Assembly (NCBI GenBank): GCA_021413885.1
Contig: JAIOPM010000013.1
Span: forward strand, 170,372-234,371
DNA from: Planctomycetota bacterium
GTDB lineage: Bacteria > Planctomycetota > UBA1135 > GCA-002686595
Direction of reading: 5' to 3'
DNA length: 64,000 nucleotides
Shown here: piece by piece, positions 8,059-16,154 of the stretch
How the letters are laid out: the number at the start of each line of letters is the position of its first letter
How positions within the stretch are numbered: the first letter of the stretch is position 1
Position numbers and translations under genes: made by a program
The notes under the pieces: model-generated
Database searches by the model: none
Seen by the model: the letters and a program-made list of their open reading frames with translations, nothing else
What the model was told of the DNA's origin: nothing

Positions 8059-11000
8059 ATGTCGCGCGCGTGGATCGCTTCGCTGCTCGCTTCGTTCGCG
8101 CTCTTGCAGGGCAATGCGGACGAGCAATACGCCTTCATCGCGGGCCTCGCGGAGAAGAACCTCCACCAACAGGTCGCGCAGGAAGCCCAGCGCTTCCTCA
8201 CCAGCTTCCCGCGCCACGCGAAGGTCGATCTCGTCCGCTATCGGCTCGCTTGCGCGCGTTTCGAACTCCATCAGACGAAGGAAGCGCGCGCCGATTTCGC
8301 CGCGTTGCTCCCGAAGGACGGCTTCGAGTTCGCCGGCGAAGTCGCGTTCCGTCTCGGGCAATGCGCTCTCGACGACGGCGACTGCAAGGAGGCGACGCGA
8401 GCGCTCGAACGCGCGGTCGCCGTCGGCCGCGACTATCTGAAGGTGCCCGCGCGTTGGTTGCTCGGCGAAGCGCACCAAGCGTGCAAGGACCTCGACGCCG
8501 CGGCGGAGGACTATCGCGTCGTGCTGGAAACCGCGCCGACCGGCGAGTACGCGGACGATGCGCTCGCGGGGTCGGTGTGGTGCGCGTACCAAGCCAAACG
8601 TTTCGCGGACGTCGACGCGCTGGCGCGGCGCTACGGCGAGTCGTACGCGAACGGCGAACGCGCGGCGGAGATGCGCTACTTGCGCGGCGAGGCGTTGCTC
8701 GAACTCGCGCGGCCGAAGGAAGCGCTCGAACTCTTCGCGTCGGTGCGCGACGGCGAGCTCGCCGACGGCGCGTTGCGTGGTGCGGGCTTCGCCCAGGCGG
8801 CGCTCGGCGATCACTCGAGAGCCGCGCAGTGCTTCGCGAAAGTCGTCGAGTCGTATCCACGGAGCCGCCATGTAACGGAGTGCGCGCTGCAGGCCGGAAT
8901 CGAGTGGCTCGCGGCGAAACGATCGGACGAAGCACTGCGCTGCCTCTCGTCGCCCGCCGCAGGTGACTCGCTCGACGTGCTCTCGTGGCGCGCACGAGCG
9001 CAAGCACAGAGCGGCGACCACGGTGCGGCGCTCGCGACGTTGGATCGCGCGTTGCCGCTCGCGAAGGACGATGCGTTGCGCGCTCGCTTGCAGAGTTCGC
9101 GGGCGGACGAGCTCTCCGCGTTGGGCCGCAAGGACGAAGCGCTCGCCGAGTACCGCCGCGCCGGCGACGACTACGCGCTGCAGGCCGCGGCGGTCGCGAG
9201 CTTGAACGCGAAGCGCTACGACGAAGCCGCCGAGTCCGCGCGGCGTCTGCTCGAACGCTTCCCGCAATCGCAGCACGCCGCCGACGCGCGGTTGGTGCTC
9301 GGCGAGGCCGAACTCGCGTCGAAGCACTTCGCCCAAGCCGAGCAGGCGTTCGCCGCCGCCGAGACCTCGACCGATCCGACGAAGCGACTCCACGCGCGCT
9401 CGCGCCGCGCGTGGTGCAAGTACCTCGCGGGCGACGCGCGCGGCGCCGAGCCGTTGTTCACCGCGCTCAGCACCGAGAAGTCGAACGCGCCGGAAGTCGA
9501 GGAGGCCGCGTTCATGGCGGCACGTTCCCTCGAAGCCGCGGGCGACGCGGCGGGCGCGCTCGCGGGCTACGACCGCTACTCGGCCGACCGCGCGAACGGC
9601 GCGAAGCGCGACGAAGCGGCGCTGCGCGCGGCGACACTCGACGGCTCTGACGGCGCGACCGCTCGCTTCGAACGCCTCGTGCGCGAGGCGCGCGACGCCG
9701 ACGTCGCGTTGCGCGCGCGCTTCGAGCTCGCCGAACGTCTCTCGCGCGCCGGTCGTCACGACGAAGCCGCGAACCACTACCGCGCGATCCTCGAACGCGC
9801 GTCCGATGCATCGCTCGCTCCGGCGGCGCGTTACGGGCTTGCTTGGTGTCTTCATGCCCGTGGCGACGTCTCCGGAGCGAGCGAGCTCCTCCATCCCTTG
9901 CTCGGGACCGAAGGACTCGACGAGACGCTGCGCGCGTCGGCGAGCGAGCTCGCGATCTGGTGCGCGGCGAAGCAGGGCAAGCCCGACGAATTGCTCGCGG
10001 CGTGGCGCGTGTTCGCCGCGTCGAAAGTCGACGACGCGCGCTGCGTCGCCGCGGCGCGTCTCGCGTCGGAGTCGTTGCGGCGTTCCGGCCGCGGCGACGA
10101 CGCGCGAACGTTGCTTGCGAGCCTCGAGCAGCGCGTGCGCGATCCGAAGTCGGTCGCGGCGCTCGCGGTCGAGCGCGTCTACCTCCACCTCGAGGCCAAG
10201 GACGTCGACCGCGCCGAACGCGCGCTCGCCGAAGCGACCGCGAAATCCGCCGACGATCCGGCGATCGCCGAAGCTGCGTTCTTCGTCGGCGAAGCGCGTT
10301 GGGACTCGGGCGAGCGCGACAAGGCGCTCGCGCTCTACGACCGCGCGGCGAAGAACGAGCGCAACCAAGCCCGCGATCGCGCGCTCTACAAGTCGGGCTT
10401 CGCGCGCTTGAAGGCCGGCGACCTCGACGGCGCCGAGCGCGCGTTCGCGACGTTGGTCGAGGCGCTGCCGCAGAGTCCGCTCGCGATCGAGTCGTGGTTC
10501 CTGCTCGGCGAGACGCGCTTCCGCGCGCGGCGTTTCCCCGACGCGATCGCCGCGCTCGAGCACGTCGCGAAGGAAGCGCCGAGGCACGAGGTCATGCCGA
10601 AGGTGCTCTTCCGTCTCGGCCTCGCGCGCGTCGAGACCGGCGACTGGCAGGGCGCGGTCGATGCACTCGGCGATCTCGCGAAGCGCGCGCCGAGCTTCGA
10701 GAACACGGCGGAGGCCGAGCTCGCGCGCGGACGCGCGTTGGCGAAGCTCGGCCGCGGCCGCGACGCGCGCGCGGCGCTCGAACGCACGCTGGCGCTCGAT
10801 CAAGGCTTGCTCTCCGCTCGCGCGCACCTCGAACTCGGCCGCATCGCCGAAGACGCGGGCGATCACGAAGGCGCGCTGTCGGAGTTCCTGAAGGTCGCGG
10901 TGCTCTACGACGCGCCCGAGGAGAACGCGCTGGCGCTCGTGCTCGCCGGCAACGCGCTCGAAGCGCAAGGCGACAAGAAACGCGCGGCCGAGCAGTACCG

Positions 11001-11094
11001 CGAAGTGGTCGAGAAGTTCGGGTCTACCAAGTCGGCCGCGACGGCGCGCGAGCGCCTGAAGGCCGTGAGTTCGGAAGGGACGCGCGGCCTCTGA
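8059..11094 (+). CDS. Large periplasmic TPR-repeat protein
   Basis: A 1011-residue exported protein (signal peptide residues 1-20, SLLASFALLQGNA) built almost wholly of tetratricopeptide-like repeats from about residue 20 to 1005. Repeats are of the YbgF/BamD/Tol-Pal-associated type, e.g. residues 25-60 (L-H-Q-Q-V-A-Q-E-A-Q-R-F), with recurring Y/F-P and A-x-x-x-G-D-x-x-G-A-L motifs. No catalytic motif. It is the first gene after the palindromic operator and is followed 28 bp later by ExbB and ExbD genes, the same context in which TPR partners of Tol/Exb motors occur. I infer a periplasmic scaffold or adaptor for the downstream energy transducer. The frame is exceptionally GC3-rich, which creates long false antisense frames. 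Confidence 0.9.
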   Translation: MSRAWIASLLASFALLQGNADEQYAFIAGLAEKNLHQQVAQEAQRFLTSFPRHAKVDLVRYRLACARFELHQTKEARADFAALLPKDGFEFAGEVAFRLGQCALDDGDCKEATRALERAVAVGRDYLKVPARWLLGEAHQACKDLDAAAEDYRVVLETAPTGEYADDALAGSVWCAYQAKRFADVDALARRYGESYANGERAAEMRYLRGEALLELARPKEALELFASVRDGELADGALRGAGFAQAALGDHSRAAQCFAKVVESYPRSRHVTECALQAGIEWLAAKRSDEALRCLSSPAAGDSLDVLSWRARAQAQSGDHGAALATLDRALPLAKDDALRARLQSSRADELSALGRKDEALAEYRRAGDDYALQAAAVASLNAKRYDEAAESARRLLERFPQSQHAADARLVLGEAELASKHFAQAEQAFAAAETSTDPTKRLHARSRRAWCKYLAGDARGAEPLFTALSTEKSNAPEVEEAAFMAARSLEAAGDAAGALAGYDRYSADRANGAKRDEAALRAATLDGSDGATARFERLVREARDADVALRARFELAERLSRAGRHDEAANHYRAILERASDASLAPAARYGLAWCLHARGDVSGASELLHPLLGTEGLDETLRASASELAIWCAAKQGKPDELLAAWRVFAASKVDDARCVAAARLASESLRRSGRGDDARTLLASLEQRVRDPKSVAALAVERVYLHLEAKDVDRAERALAEATAKSADDPAIAEAAFFVGEARWDSGERDKALALYDRAAKNERNQARDRALYKSGFARLKAGDLDGAERAFATLVEALPQSPLAIESWFLLGETRFRARRFPDAIAALEHVAKEAPRHEVMPKVLFRLGLARVETGDWQGAVDALGDLAKRAPSFENTAEAELARGRALAKLGRGRDARAALERTLALDQGLLSARAHLELGRIAEDAGDHEGALSEFLKVAVLYDAPEENALALVLAGNALEAQGDKKRAAEQYREVVEKFGSTKSAATARERLKAVSSEGTRGL

Positions 11095-11122
11095 CAGGTC
11101 GCGCCATCGAGGAGGTTTCGAG

Positions 11123-11800
11123 ATGACGTGCGTCGTGAATGCACTCGCTCAGGAAGCGAGCGGAATGCCGTCCTTGTGGGAGCTCGTGAAGAGCGGCGGT
11201 CCGTTGATGTGGCCGATCGGCGCGACGTCGGTCGTCGCCGTCGCGTACGCGTTCGAGCGTTGGCTCGGGCTGTCGAGGGCGAAGCTCGGTCGCGAGCGTT
11301 TCGGCCGCGAGGTCGTCGAAGCGGCGAAGAGCTCCGGCCCGTCGAACGCGCTCGAAGTGTGCAAGCGCGAGTCGACGCCGCTCGCGCGCATCCTGTCGGT
11401 CGCGTTGACCTACGCGTCCGCGGCGCCGAACGAGCGCGAGAAGCGCGTCGAGGACGTCGCGAGCGACGAAGTGCGCAAGCTCGGCGCGAACTTGCGCCCG
11501 TTGCTGGTCGTGTACGTCGTCGCGCCGTTGCTCGGACTGCTCGGCACCGTGTGGGGTTTGATCGAAGCGTTCGCGACGATCGCGATGAAGCAGGGGCTCG
11601 GCAAACCCGAGTTGCTCGCGTCCGGCGTCTACCAAGCATTGGTCACCACCGCCGCCGGTCTGACGGTCGCGATCCCGACGGTGATCGTCTACTACTACTT
11701 GAAGGGACGCGTCGAGGGTTTCGCGCGGCGCACCGAGTCGCTCTACCTCGAACTCGATACGAGCCTCTCGGCTCCGGCGGTGGCCCATGCGAATCCGTGA
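11123..11800 (+). CDS. exbB: MotA/TolQ/ExbB-family proton channel subunit
   Basis: A 225-residue inner-membrane protein of the ExbB/TolQ family; with ExbD it forms a proton-driven motor that energises a periplasm-spanning transducer. Three membrane helices are visible (about residues 28-50, 130-158 and 168-196), with the family core GLLGTVWGLIEAF and ALVTTAAGLTVAIP containing the polar Thr residues lining the channel. A strong Shine-Dalgarno GAGGAGGTT (11109-11117) supports the ATG at 11123. Length is typical. The gene overlaps exbD by 14 bp. The symbol marks family only; TolQ/AglR-type roles are equally possible. Confidence 0.9.
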   Translation: MTCVVNALAQEASGMPSLWELVKSGGPLMWPIGATSVVAVAYAFERWLGLSRAKLGRERFGREVVEAAKSSGPSNALEVCKRESTPLARILSVALTYASAAPNEREKRVEDVASDEVRKLGANLRPLLVVYVVAPLLGLLGTVWGLIEAFATIAMKQGLGKPELLASGVYQALVTTAAGLTVAIPTVIVYYYLKGRVEGFARRTESLYLELDTSLSAPAVAHANP

Positions 11801-12194
11801 CGACGAGATCCCGGAGCCCGAGTTCAGCATGGCGCCGCTGATCGACATCGTCTTTCAGCTGCTGATCTTCTTCATGGTCTCGACGACCTATTCGAAGCAG
11901 GAGAAGGAGCTCGGCATCGAACTCCCGAATGCGTCGAATGCGCACACACCCGAGCAGCGGCCCGAAGAGATCGTGATCAACGTCTTCCGCGACGGACGCG
12001 TCAGCGTGCTCGGCCGTGACGTCACGCACGAAGCGTTGGTCGACGCGTTGGTCGCCGCGGCGCACGCGCAGAGCGATGTGCCGGTGACGATTCGTGGTGA
12101 TCGTCTCGTGCACCACGAAGACGTGGTCGCGGTGATGGACGCGTGCGGCTCGGCGGGTTTGACGAATCTGACGGTCGGCACGCTCGGCGGCTGA
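11787..12194 (+). CDS. exbD: ExbD/TolR-family subunit
   Basis: A 135-residue bitopic protein: short cytoplasmic N-terminus, one membrane helix (about residues 16-34) and a periplasmic domain. The helix has the essential proton-carrying aspartate in SMAPLIDIVFQLLIFFMV (Asp20, equivalent to Asp25 of E. coli ExbD). The periplasmic part ends with the usual ExbD pattern V-T-I-R-G-D then H-x-D-V-V-A-V-M-D. It overlaps exbB by 14 bp and ends 7 bp before the putative transducer gene, so all three are one operon. Confidence 0.92.
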   Translation: MRIRDDEIPEPEFSMAPLIDIVFQLLIFFMVSTTYSKQEKELGIELPNASNAHTPEQRPEEIVINVFRDGRVSVLGRDVTHEALVDALVAAAHAQSDVPVTIRGDRLVHHEDVVAVMDACGSAGLTNLTVGTLGG

Positions 12195-12201
12195 ACGAGC
12201 G

Positions 12202-15200
12202 ATGAAGCACCTCGGCAAGAACGCGGTGATCGCGACGGCGCTCGTCGCCGCGGGCTTCTTCGCCGCGTGGCTGCGTTTCCGTCCGTACCTCGAGCACGGC
12301 GGCGAATACACGAACGGCGTCGAGACGTTCGACACCGACGATGAGGGCAGCGTGCGCTACGCGGTGTGGGACGCGCCTGCGTTCCTGCCGGGCGCAATCA
12401 ACCAGAACTCGGCGGAGTCGCGGCCCGCGTTGTCGAGCGACGGTCGTTGGCTCGCGTTCGCGGTCGGCGAACGCGGGCTCAACGTCGAGCTCTACGTTGC
12501 CGAGATGGTCGACGGCGTGCCGCGCGACGCGCGCCCGCTCGCCGCGCTCGACACGCCCGCCGATGAATGCGCGCCCGCGTTCGCCGGCGACACGCTCTAC
12601 TTCGCGTCCGATCGTCCGGGCGGCGCTGGCGGGCTCGACGTCTACCGCGCGGACTTCCGCGACGGGCGTTGCGGTACACCGGAGCGTCTGACCGGTGCGA
12701 TCAATTCGTCCGCCGACGACACCGATCCGACGCCGCGCCCTGGCACCGACGCGTTGGTCTTCGCGACCGATCGCGGCGGCGGCGCGGGCTTCGAGCTCTA
12801 CGAGTCGACGCCGAACGAAGCGGGCGAGCGCAGCGCGCGGCCGTTGACTCCGTTGAACACGCGCGCCGACGAGCGCGAGGGCTCGTTCACCGCCGACGGG
12901 CACACCCTGTTCTTCGCGTCGAACCGCGACGGAGGCAGCGGTGGCTTCGACCTCTACCGCTCGACGCGCAACGAAGCGGCGGGGGTCGAAGGTTGGAGCG
13001 CGCCGTGCGCGCTCGCCGGGCTGAACACGACCGCGTCCGAGCGCGCGCCGCTGGCCGCGTTCGACGATTTTTCGCTCTACTTCGCGCGCGAAGCGCCGGA
13101 GCGCGGTCTCGATCTGGCGCGCGCGCGTTCGATCGAACTCTTCCGCAGCGCCGGCGACCCGGTGGGGTGGAAGGAGCTGCTGGTGCTCGCGGCGTTGCTG
13201 GTCGCGGCGCTGCTCGCGTGGCTCGCGAAGCGTTGGCCGAAACTCGAGACGCTCTACAAGTGCTACCTCGCGTCGCTGATCACGCACCTGATCTTGCTGT
13301 GGTTCCTCCAGAGCCTGTTCGTCGATCCCGCGGTCTGGAAGCGCGCGAAGAACGGCGACGGCTTCAAAGTGAAGATCGAGGCGAGCGCGCGCAAGCCGAG
13401 CCTCGCGTCGCGCGAACGCGCGGGCGAACTCGAAGCGACGGGACGCTCGCAACCGGTCGCGAACGAACTCGTGCGCCACGACGCATCGGTCGCGGAACTC
13501 GACGCCAGCGAGCGCCCGCTCGCCGCGCCCGAGATCGCGCTGCCGACGCCGACCGCGCTCGCGGCGCCGCAACGCGGCGACGTCGAAGTCGCGCGCGCGC
13601 CGGCGACCGCGCCAAACTTGGCGGTCGCGGCGCCGAGCGACGCGCTCGAACGCCGCCGCGGCGAAGCACGCGAGTTCGCGCTCGCCGTGCGTTCGACCGA
13701 GACCGCGCGCAGCACGGCGACCGACGCGAGCCCCGCGCGCGGTGAGTTGCACGCCGACGAAGGCGCGACCGACGCGCCTGTGGTCGCGACGCGTGTCGAC
13801 GGACCGGTGCGCGCCGACGTGCCGCGGCCGAGCAAGACCGCGCTCGCGCGGACGGAGCTCGAAGGCTCCACGAGCGAGCCGTCGGTCGAACTCGCGGCGC
13901 CGCACGAAGCGCTCGCGAAACGCTCCGGCGCCGTCGCCGCCGATCTCGGCCTCGACGCGGTCGCCGAGGTTTCGGGTCCGCGCGCGCCGACGACCGCCGC
14001 GCCGGAACGCGGCGAGTTCGCGCGCGCGGGCACGCCGACCGAGGCGACTCCGGGAACGGCGAGCGAGATGACGTTGTCGCCGCGCGCGCAGGAGAACGGC
14101 GCGCCGGTCGCGCGCAACGAGCTCGACCTCGCGCCGAAGGTCGCGTCGGAATCCGCGGTCGCGTTGCGCACCGCGCCGCCGGCCGAACGTCGCAGCGTCG
14201 CGACCGCAAGCGCGGCACAGAGCGACCTACTCGACGGCTTCGCCGCGCCCGATTCGTCCGCGCGCGAGCACGCGACTCCGAACGAACTCCCGCAACGCCT
14301 CGAACTCTCCGGCGGCGACTCGCGCACCGAGCCGGAGCCGGCGGCGCTCGCGACGCTCGACGCGCCGCCCGCGCGGTCGAGCGAAGAACCGCCACGTCCG
14401 ACGAAGAGCCTCGACGAGACGCCGTTCAAGAACCGCAGCGGCGCGGAGAAGAGTCGCGCGCTCGAGCTCTACGGCGGCACGCGCGAAACGGAAGCGGCGG
14501 TCTCGAAGGGGCTCGCGTACCTCGCGCGCATCCAACGGCCGGGCGGCGAGTGGGGCGACGCCGACGTACGCGACGACAAGTACGGTGCGGTCGCGGTCGG
14601 CAAGACGGGACTTGCGCTGCTCGCGTTCCTCGGCGCCGGACACACGCAAAGTTCGAAGAGCGAGTACTCGGAGAACGTCGGACGCGCGCTCGAGTTCCTC
14701 CTCGCGACGCAGGACGAAGCGACCGGCCACTTCGGCGAATCGGATGCGTACGGCCACGGGATCGCGACGTACGCGCTCTCCGAGTGCTACGCGTTGAGCG
14801 TCGAGCCGCAGCTCGTCGAACCGCTCCGCCGCGCGGTCGCGCACATCCTCGCGAACCAGAATCGTCAACGGGATCCGCGTTTGTTCGGCGGGTGGAGCTA
14901 CTACTACGCCGACGGCCACGTCTACGACCGTTGGCCGCGCACCGCGATCACGGTGTGGCAGGTGATGGCGCTCGAATCCGCGCGCCTCGCCGGCCTCGAG
15001 GTTCCGCGCAAGGTCTTCGACGACGCGCGCACGTTCCTCGAGAACGCGCGCGATCCCGACAACGACTGGTACCGCTACAACCACGATCCGTCGCGCTTGA
15101 ACTCGGGCTGGCCGACGTTGCCCGCGTCGACGCCGGCGGCGCTGTTCGCGCTCGCGTTGTTCGGCGAGGACCTCAACGCGGCGAAGTACGACGACCCGCG

Positions 15201-15528
15201 CCGTTTCGTGCTCGAGCGCGCGCCGCGCGAATACCGTCGCGGCTCCGACGACGACTTCGTGTTGCGCGGCCAGGGCAACTTGTACTTCTGGTACTACGGC
15301 ACGCTCGCGATGTTCCGCGCGGGCGGCAGTGCGTGGCAGCGCTGGAACGCCTCGATGAAGGACGCGTTGGTGCGCGGCCAACGACCCGACGGCTCGTGGA
15401 TCCCGATCGACGTCTACGCGAACTACGCGCGTGACGACGACCACGATCGCAGCTATTCGACCGCGATGTGCGTGCTGAGCCTCGAGGTCTACTACCGCTA
15501 CTACTTGCCGCTCCTGCAGGTGCGTTGA
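12202..15528 (+). CDS. Putative TonB-like energy transducer: PD40 propeller + SxxxH helix + spacer + prenyltransferase-like barrel
   Basis: An 1108-residue envelope protein. Residues 8-25: membrane helix. About 60-310: five PD40/TolB-type beta-propeller blades, each with S/A-x-D-G-x-x-L-x-F-A-S-x-R then L-Y motifs (e.g. HTLFFASNRDGGSGGFDLY). About 325-345: second helix. About 356-374: third helix with ASLITHLILLWF, carrying Ser358-x3-His362, the same SxxxH signature as the TonB and TolA helices that contact ExbB/TolQ. About 380-745: long Ala/Glu/Arg/Pro-rich spacer. About 755-1108: helical repeats of the squalene/prenyltransferase cyclase type (Q-R-P-G-G-E-W-G; L-F-G-G-W-S-Y-Y; N-S-G-W-P-T-L-P). 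The acid-rich DxDD catalytic motif of cyclases is not evident, so the barrel may bind rather than cyclise. Directly follows exbB-exbD. Function as transducer is inference. Confidence 0.85.
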   Translation: MKHLGKNAVIATALVAAGFFAAWLRFRPYLEHGGEYTNGVETFDTDDEGSVRYAVWDAPAFLPGAINQNSAESRPALSSDGRWLAFAVGERGLNVELYVAEMVDGVPRDARPLAALDTPADECAPAFAGDTLYFASDRPGGAGGLDVYRADFRDGRCGTPERLTGAINSSADDTDPTPRPGTDALVFATDRGGGAGFELYESTPNEAGERSARPLTPLNTRADEREGSFTADGHTLFFASNRDGGSGGFDLYRSTRNEAAGVEGWSAPCALAGLNTTASERAPLAAFDDFSLYFAREAPERGLDLARARSIELFRSAGDPVGWKELLVLAALLVAALLAWLAKRWPKLETLYKCYLASLITHLILLWFLQSLFVDPAVWKRAKNGDGFKVKIEASARKPSLASRERAGELEATGRSQPVANELVRHDASVAELDASERPLAAPEIALPTPTALAAPQRGDVEVARAPATAPNLAVAAPSDALERRRGEAREFALAVRSTETARSTATDASPARGELHADEGATDAPVVATRVDGPVRADVPRPSKTALARTELEGSTSEPSVELAAPHEALAKRSGAVAADLGLDAVAEVSGPRAPTTAAPERGEFARAGTPTEATPGTASEMTLSPRAQENGAPVARNELDLAPKVASESAVALRTAPPAERRSVATASAAQSDLLDGFAAPDSSAREHATPNELPQRLELSGGDSRTEPEPAALATLDAPPARSSEEPPRPTKSLDETPFKNRSGAEKSRALELYGGTRETEAAVSKGLAYLARIQRPGGEWGDADVRDDKYGAVAVGKTGLALLAFLGAGHTQSSKSEYSENVGRALEFLLATQDEATGHFGESDAYGHGIATYALSECYALSVEPQLVEPLRRAVAHILANQNRQRDPRLFGGWSYYYADGHVYDRWPRTAITVWQVMALESARLAGLEVPRKVFDDARTFLENARDPDNDWYRYNHDPSRLNSGWPTLPASTPAALFALALFGEDLNAAKYDDPRRFVLERAPREYRRGSDDDFVLRGQGNLYFWYYGTLAMFRAGGSAWQRWNASMKDALVRGQRPDGSWIPIDVYANYARDDDHDRSYSTAMCVLSLEVYYRYYLPLLQVR

Positions 15529-15635
15529 TGCCGCGCGTCGCGACCACACGCCCCACGAACACCGTCGCCCGACCGCACGTCGCGGCGGGGACGGACGCCG
15601 TTGCCTCGCTTCCTTTTTTCGATCCGGAGACCGCC

Positions 15636-16097
15636 ATGTACGACTGCACGAATGACTGGGCCCGTCGCGTCGAGAAGCTCGAACAGCAGAACCGTCGCCT
15701 CGTCCGTTGGGGCGCGTTCGCCGCCGTCGCCGTGTTCGGCGGCGCATTGATGAGCATGCGCGCCGTCTGCGACACCGTCAGCGCGGAGCGTTTCGTGCTC
15801 GTCGATCCTCAAGGCAAGCAACGCGCGGTGTTGACCGCGTACGAAACCGGCGGCGCGCCGAAGTTCACGCTCTTCGATCAGAAGGGCCGCGCAGTGGCGA
15901 CGCTCGCGACCGACGACGGCGGCGCGTACCTCGCGCTCTCCGACGCCAAGGGCGAGAAGAGCGTGCGCTTCGCCGCGTGCGACGGCGGGTCCGGCACGAC
16001 CCAAGGCGTGAACACCGCGCCGGCGAAGCCGGTCGAGAAGAAGAAGGACGACGAGCGCACCGGCCTCGGCGTCGCGGTCGTCGGCACGACGCGCTGA
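15636..16097 (+). CDS. Small membrane-anchored protein
   Basis: A 153-residue protein: short cytoplasmic N-terminus with a coiled-coil-like RRVEKLEQQNRRL (residues 10-22), one membrane helix (about 25-42), then a beta-rich domain with repeats of F-x-L-x-D-x-x-G-K/R pattern (FVLVDPQGKQRAVL; FTLFDQKGRAVATL; LALSDAKGEKSV) that look like three blades or hairpins of a small beta structure. Start ATG 15636 is chosen for its Shine-Dalgarno CGGAGA; an in-frame ATG at 15528 overlaps the previous stop (TGATG) and would add 36 residues. It closes the ExbBD-transducer operon, before the palindromic terminator at 16126-16145. Function unknown. Confidence 0.75.
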   Translation: MYDCTNDWARRVEKLEQQNRRLVRWGAFAAVAVFGGALMSMRAVCDTVSAERFVLVDPQGKQRAVLTAYETGGAPKFTLFDQKGRAVATLATDDGGAYLALSDAKGEKSVRFAACDGGSGTTQGVNTAPAKPVEKKKDDERTGLGVAVVGTTR

Positions 16098-16125
16098 GCG
16101 AGAGTTCTCGCCGTGCGAAGAGCGG

Positions 16126-16145
16126 GGGCGCCGCGCGCGGCGCCC
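16126..16145. terminator. Perfect 20-bp palindrome, bidirectional terminator candidate
   Basis: GGGCGCCG...CGGCGCCC is perfectly self-complementary over 20 bp, giving an 8-bp all-GC stem with a 4-nt loop. It lies between two convergent genes (stops at 16097 plus and 16155 minus), the expected place for a shared terminator. No U-tract follows on either strand, so termination might need Rho or rely on stem strength. Confidence 0.6.
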
Positions 16146-16154
16146 TCGTGCTGT

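Noticed and set aside
7666..10968. A 1100-codon open frame on the minus strand opposite the TPR gene
   Set aside because: It is the mirror of a GC3-biased gene: composition is Arg/Ala/Glu rich without any domain, no ribosome site, and the plus-strand frame has clear TPR repeats and a signal peptide.
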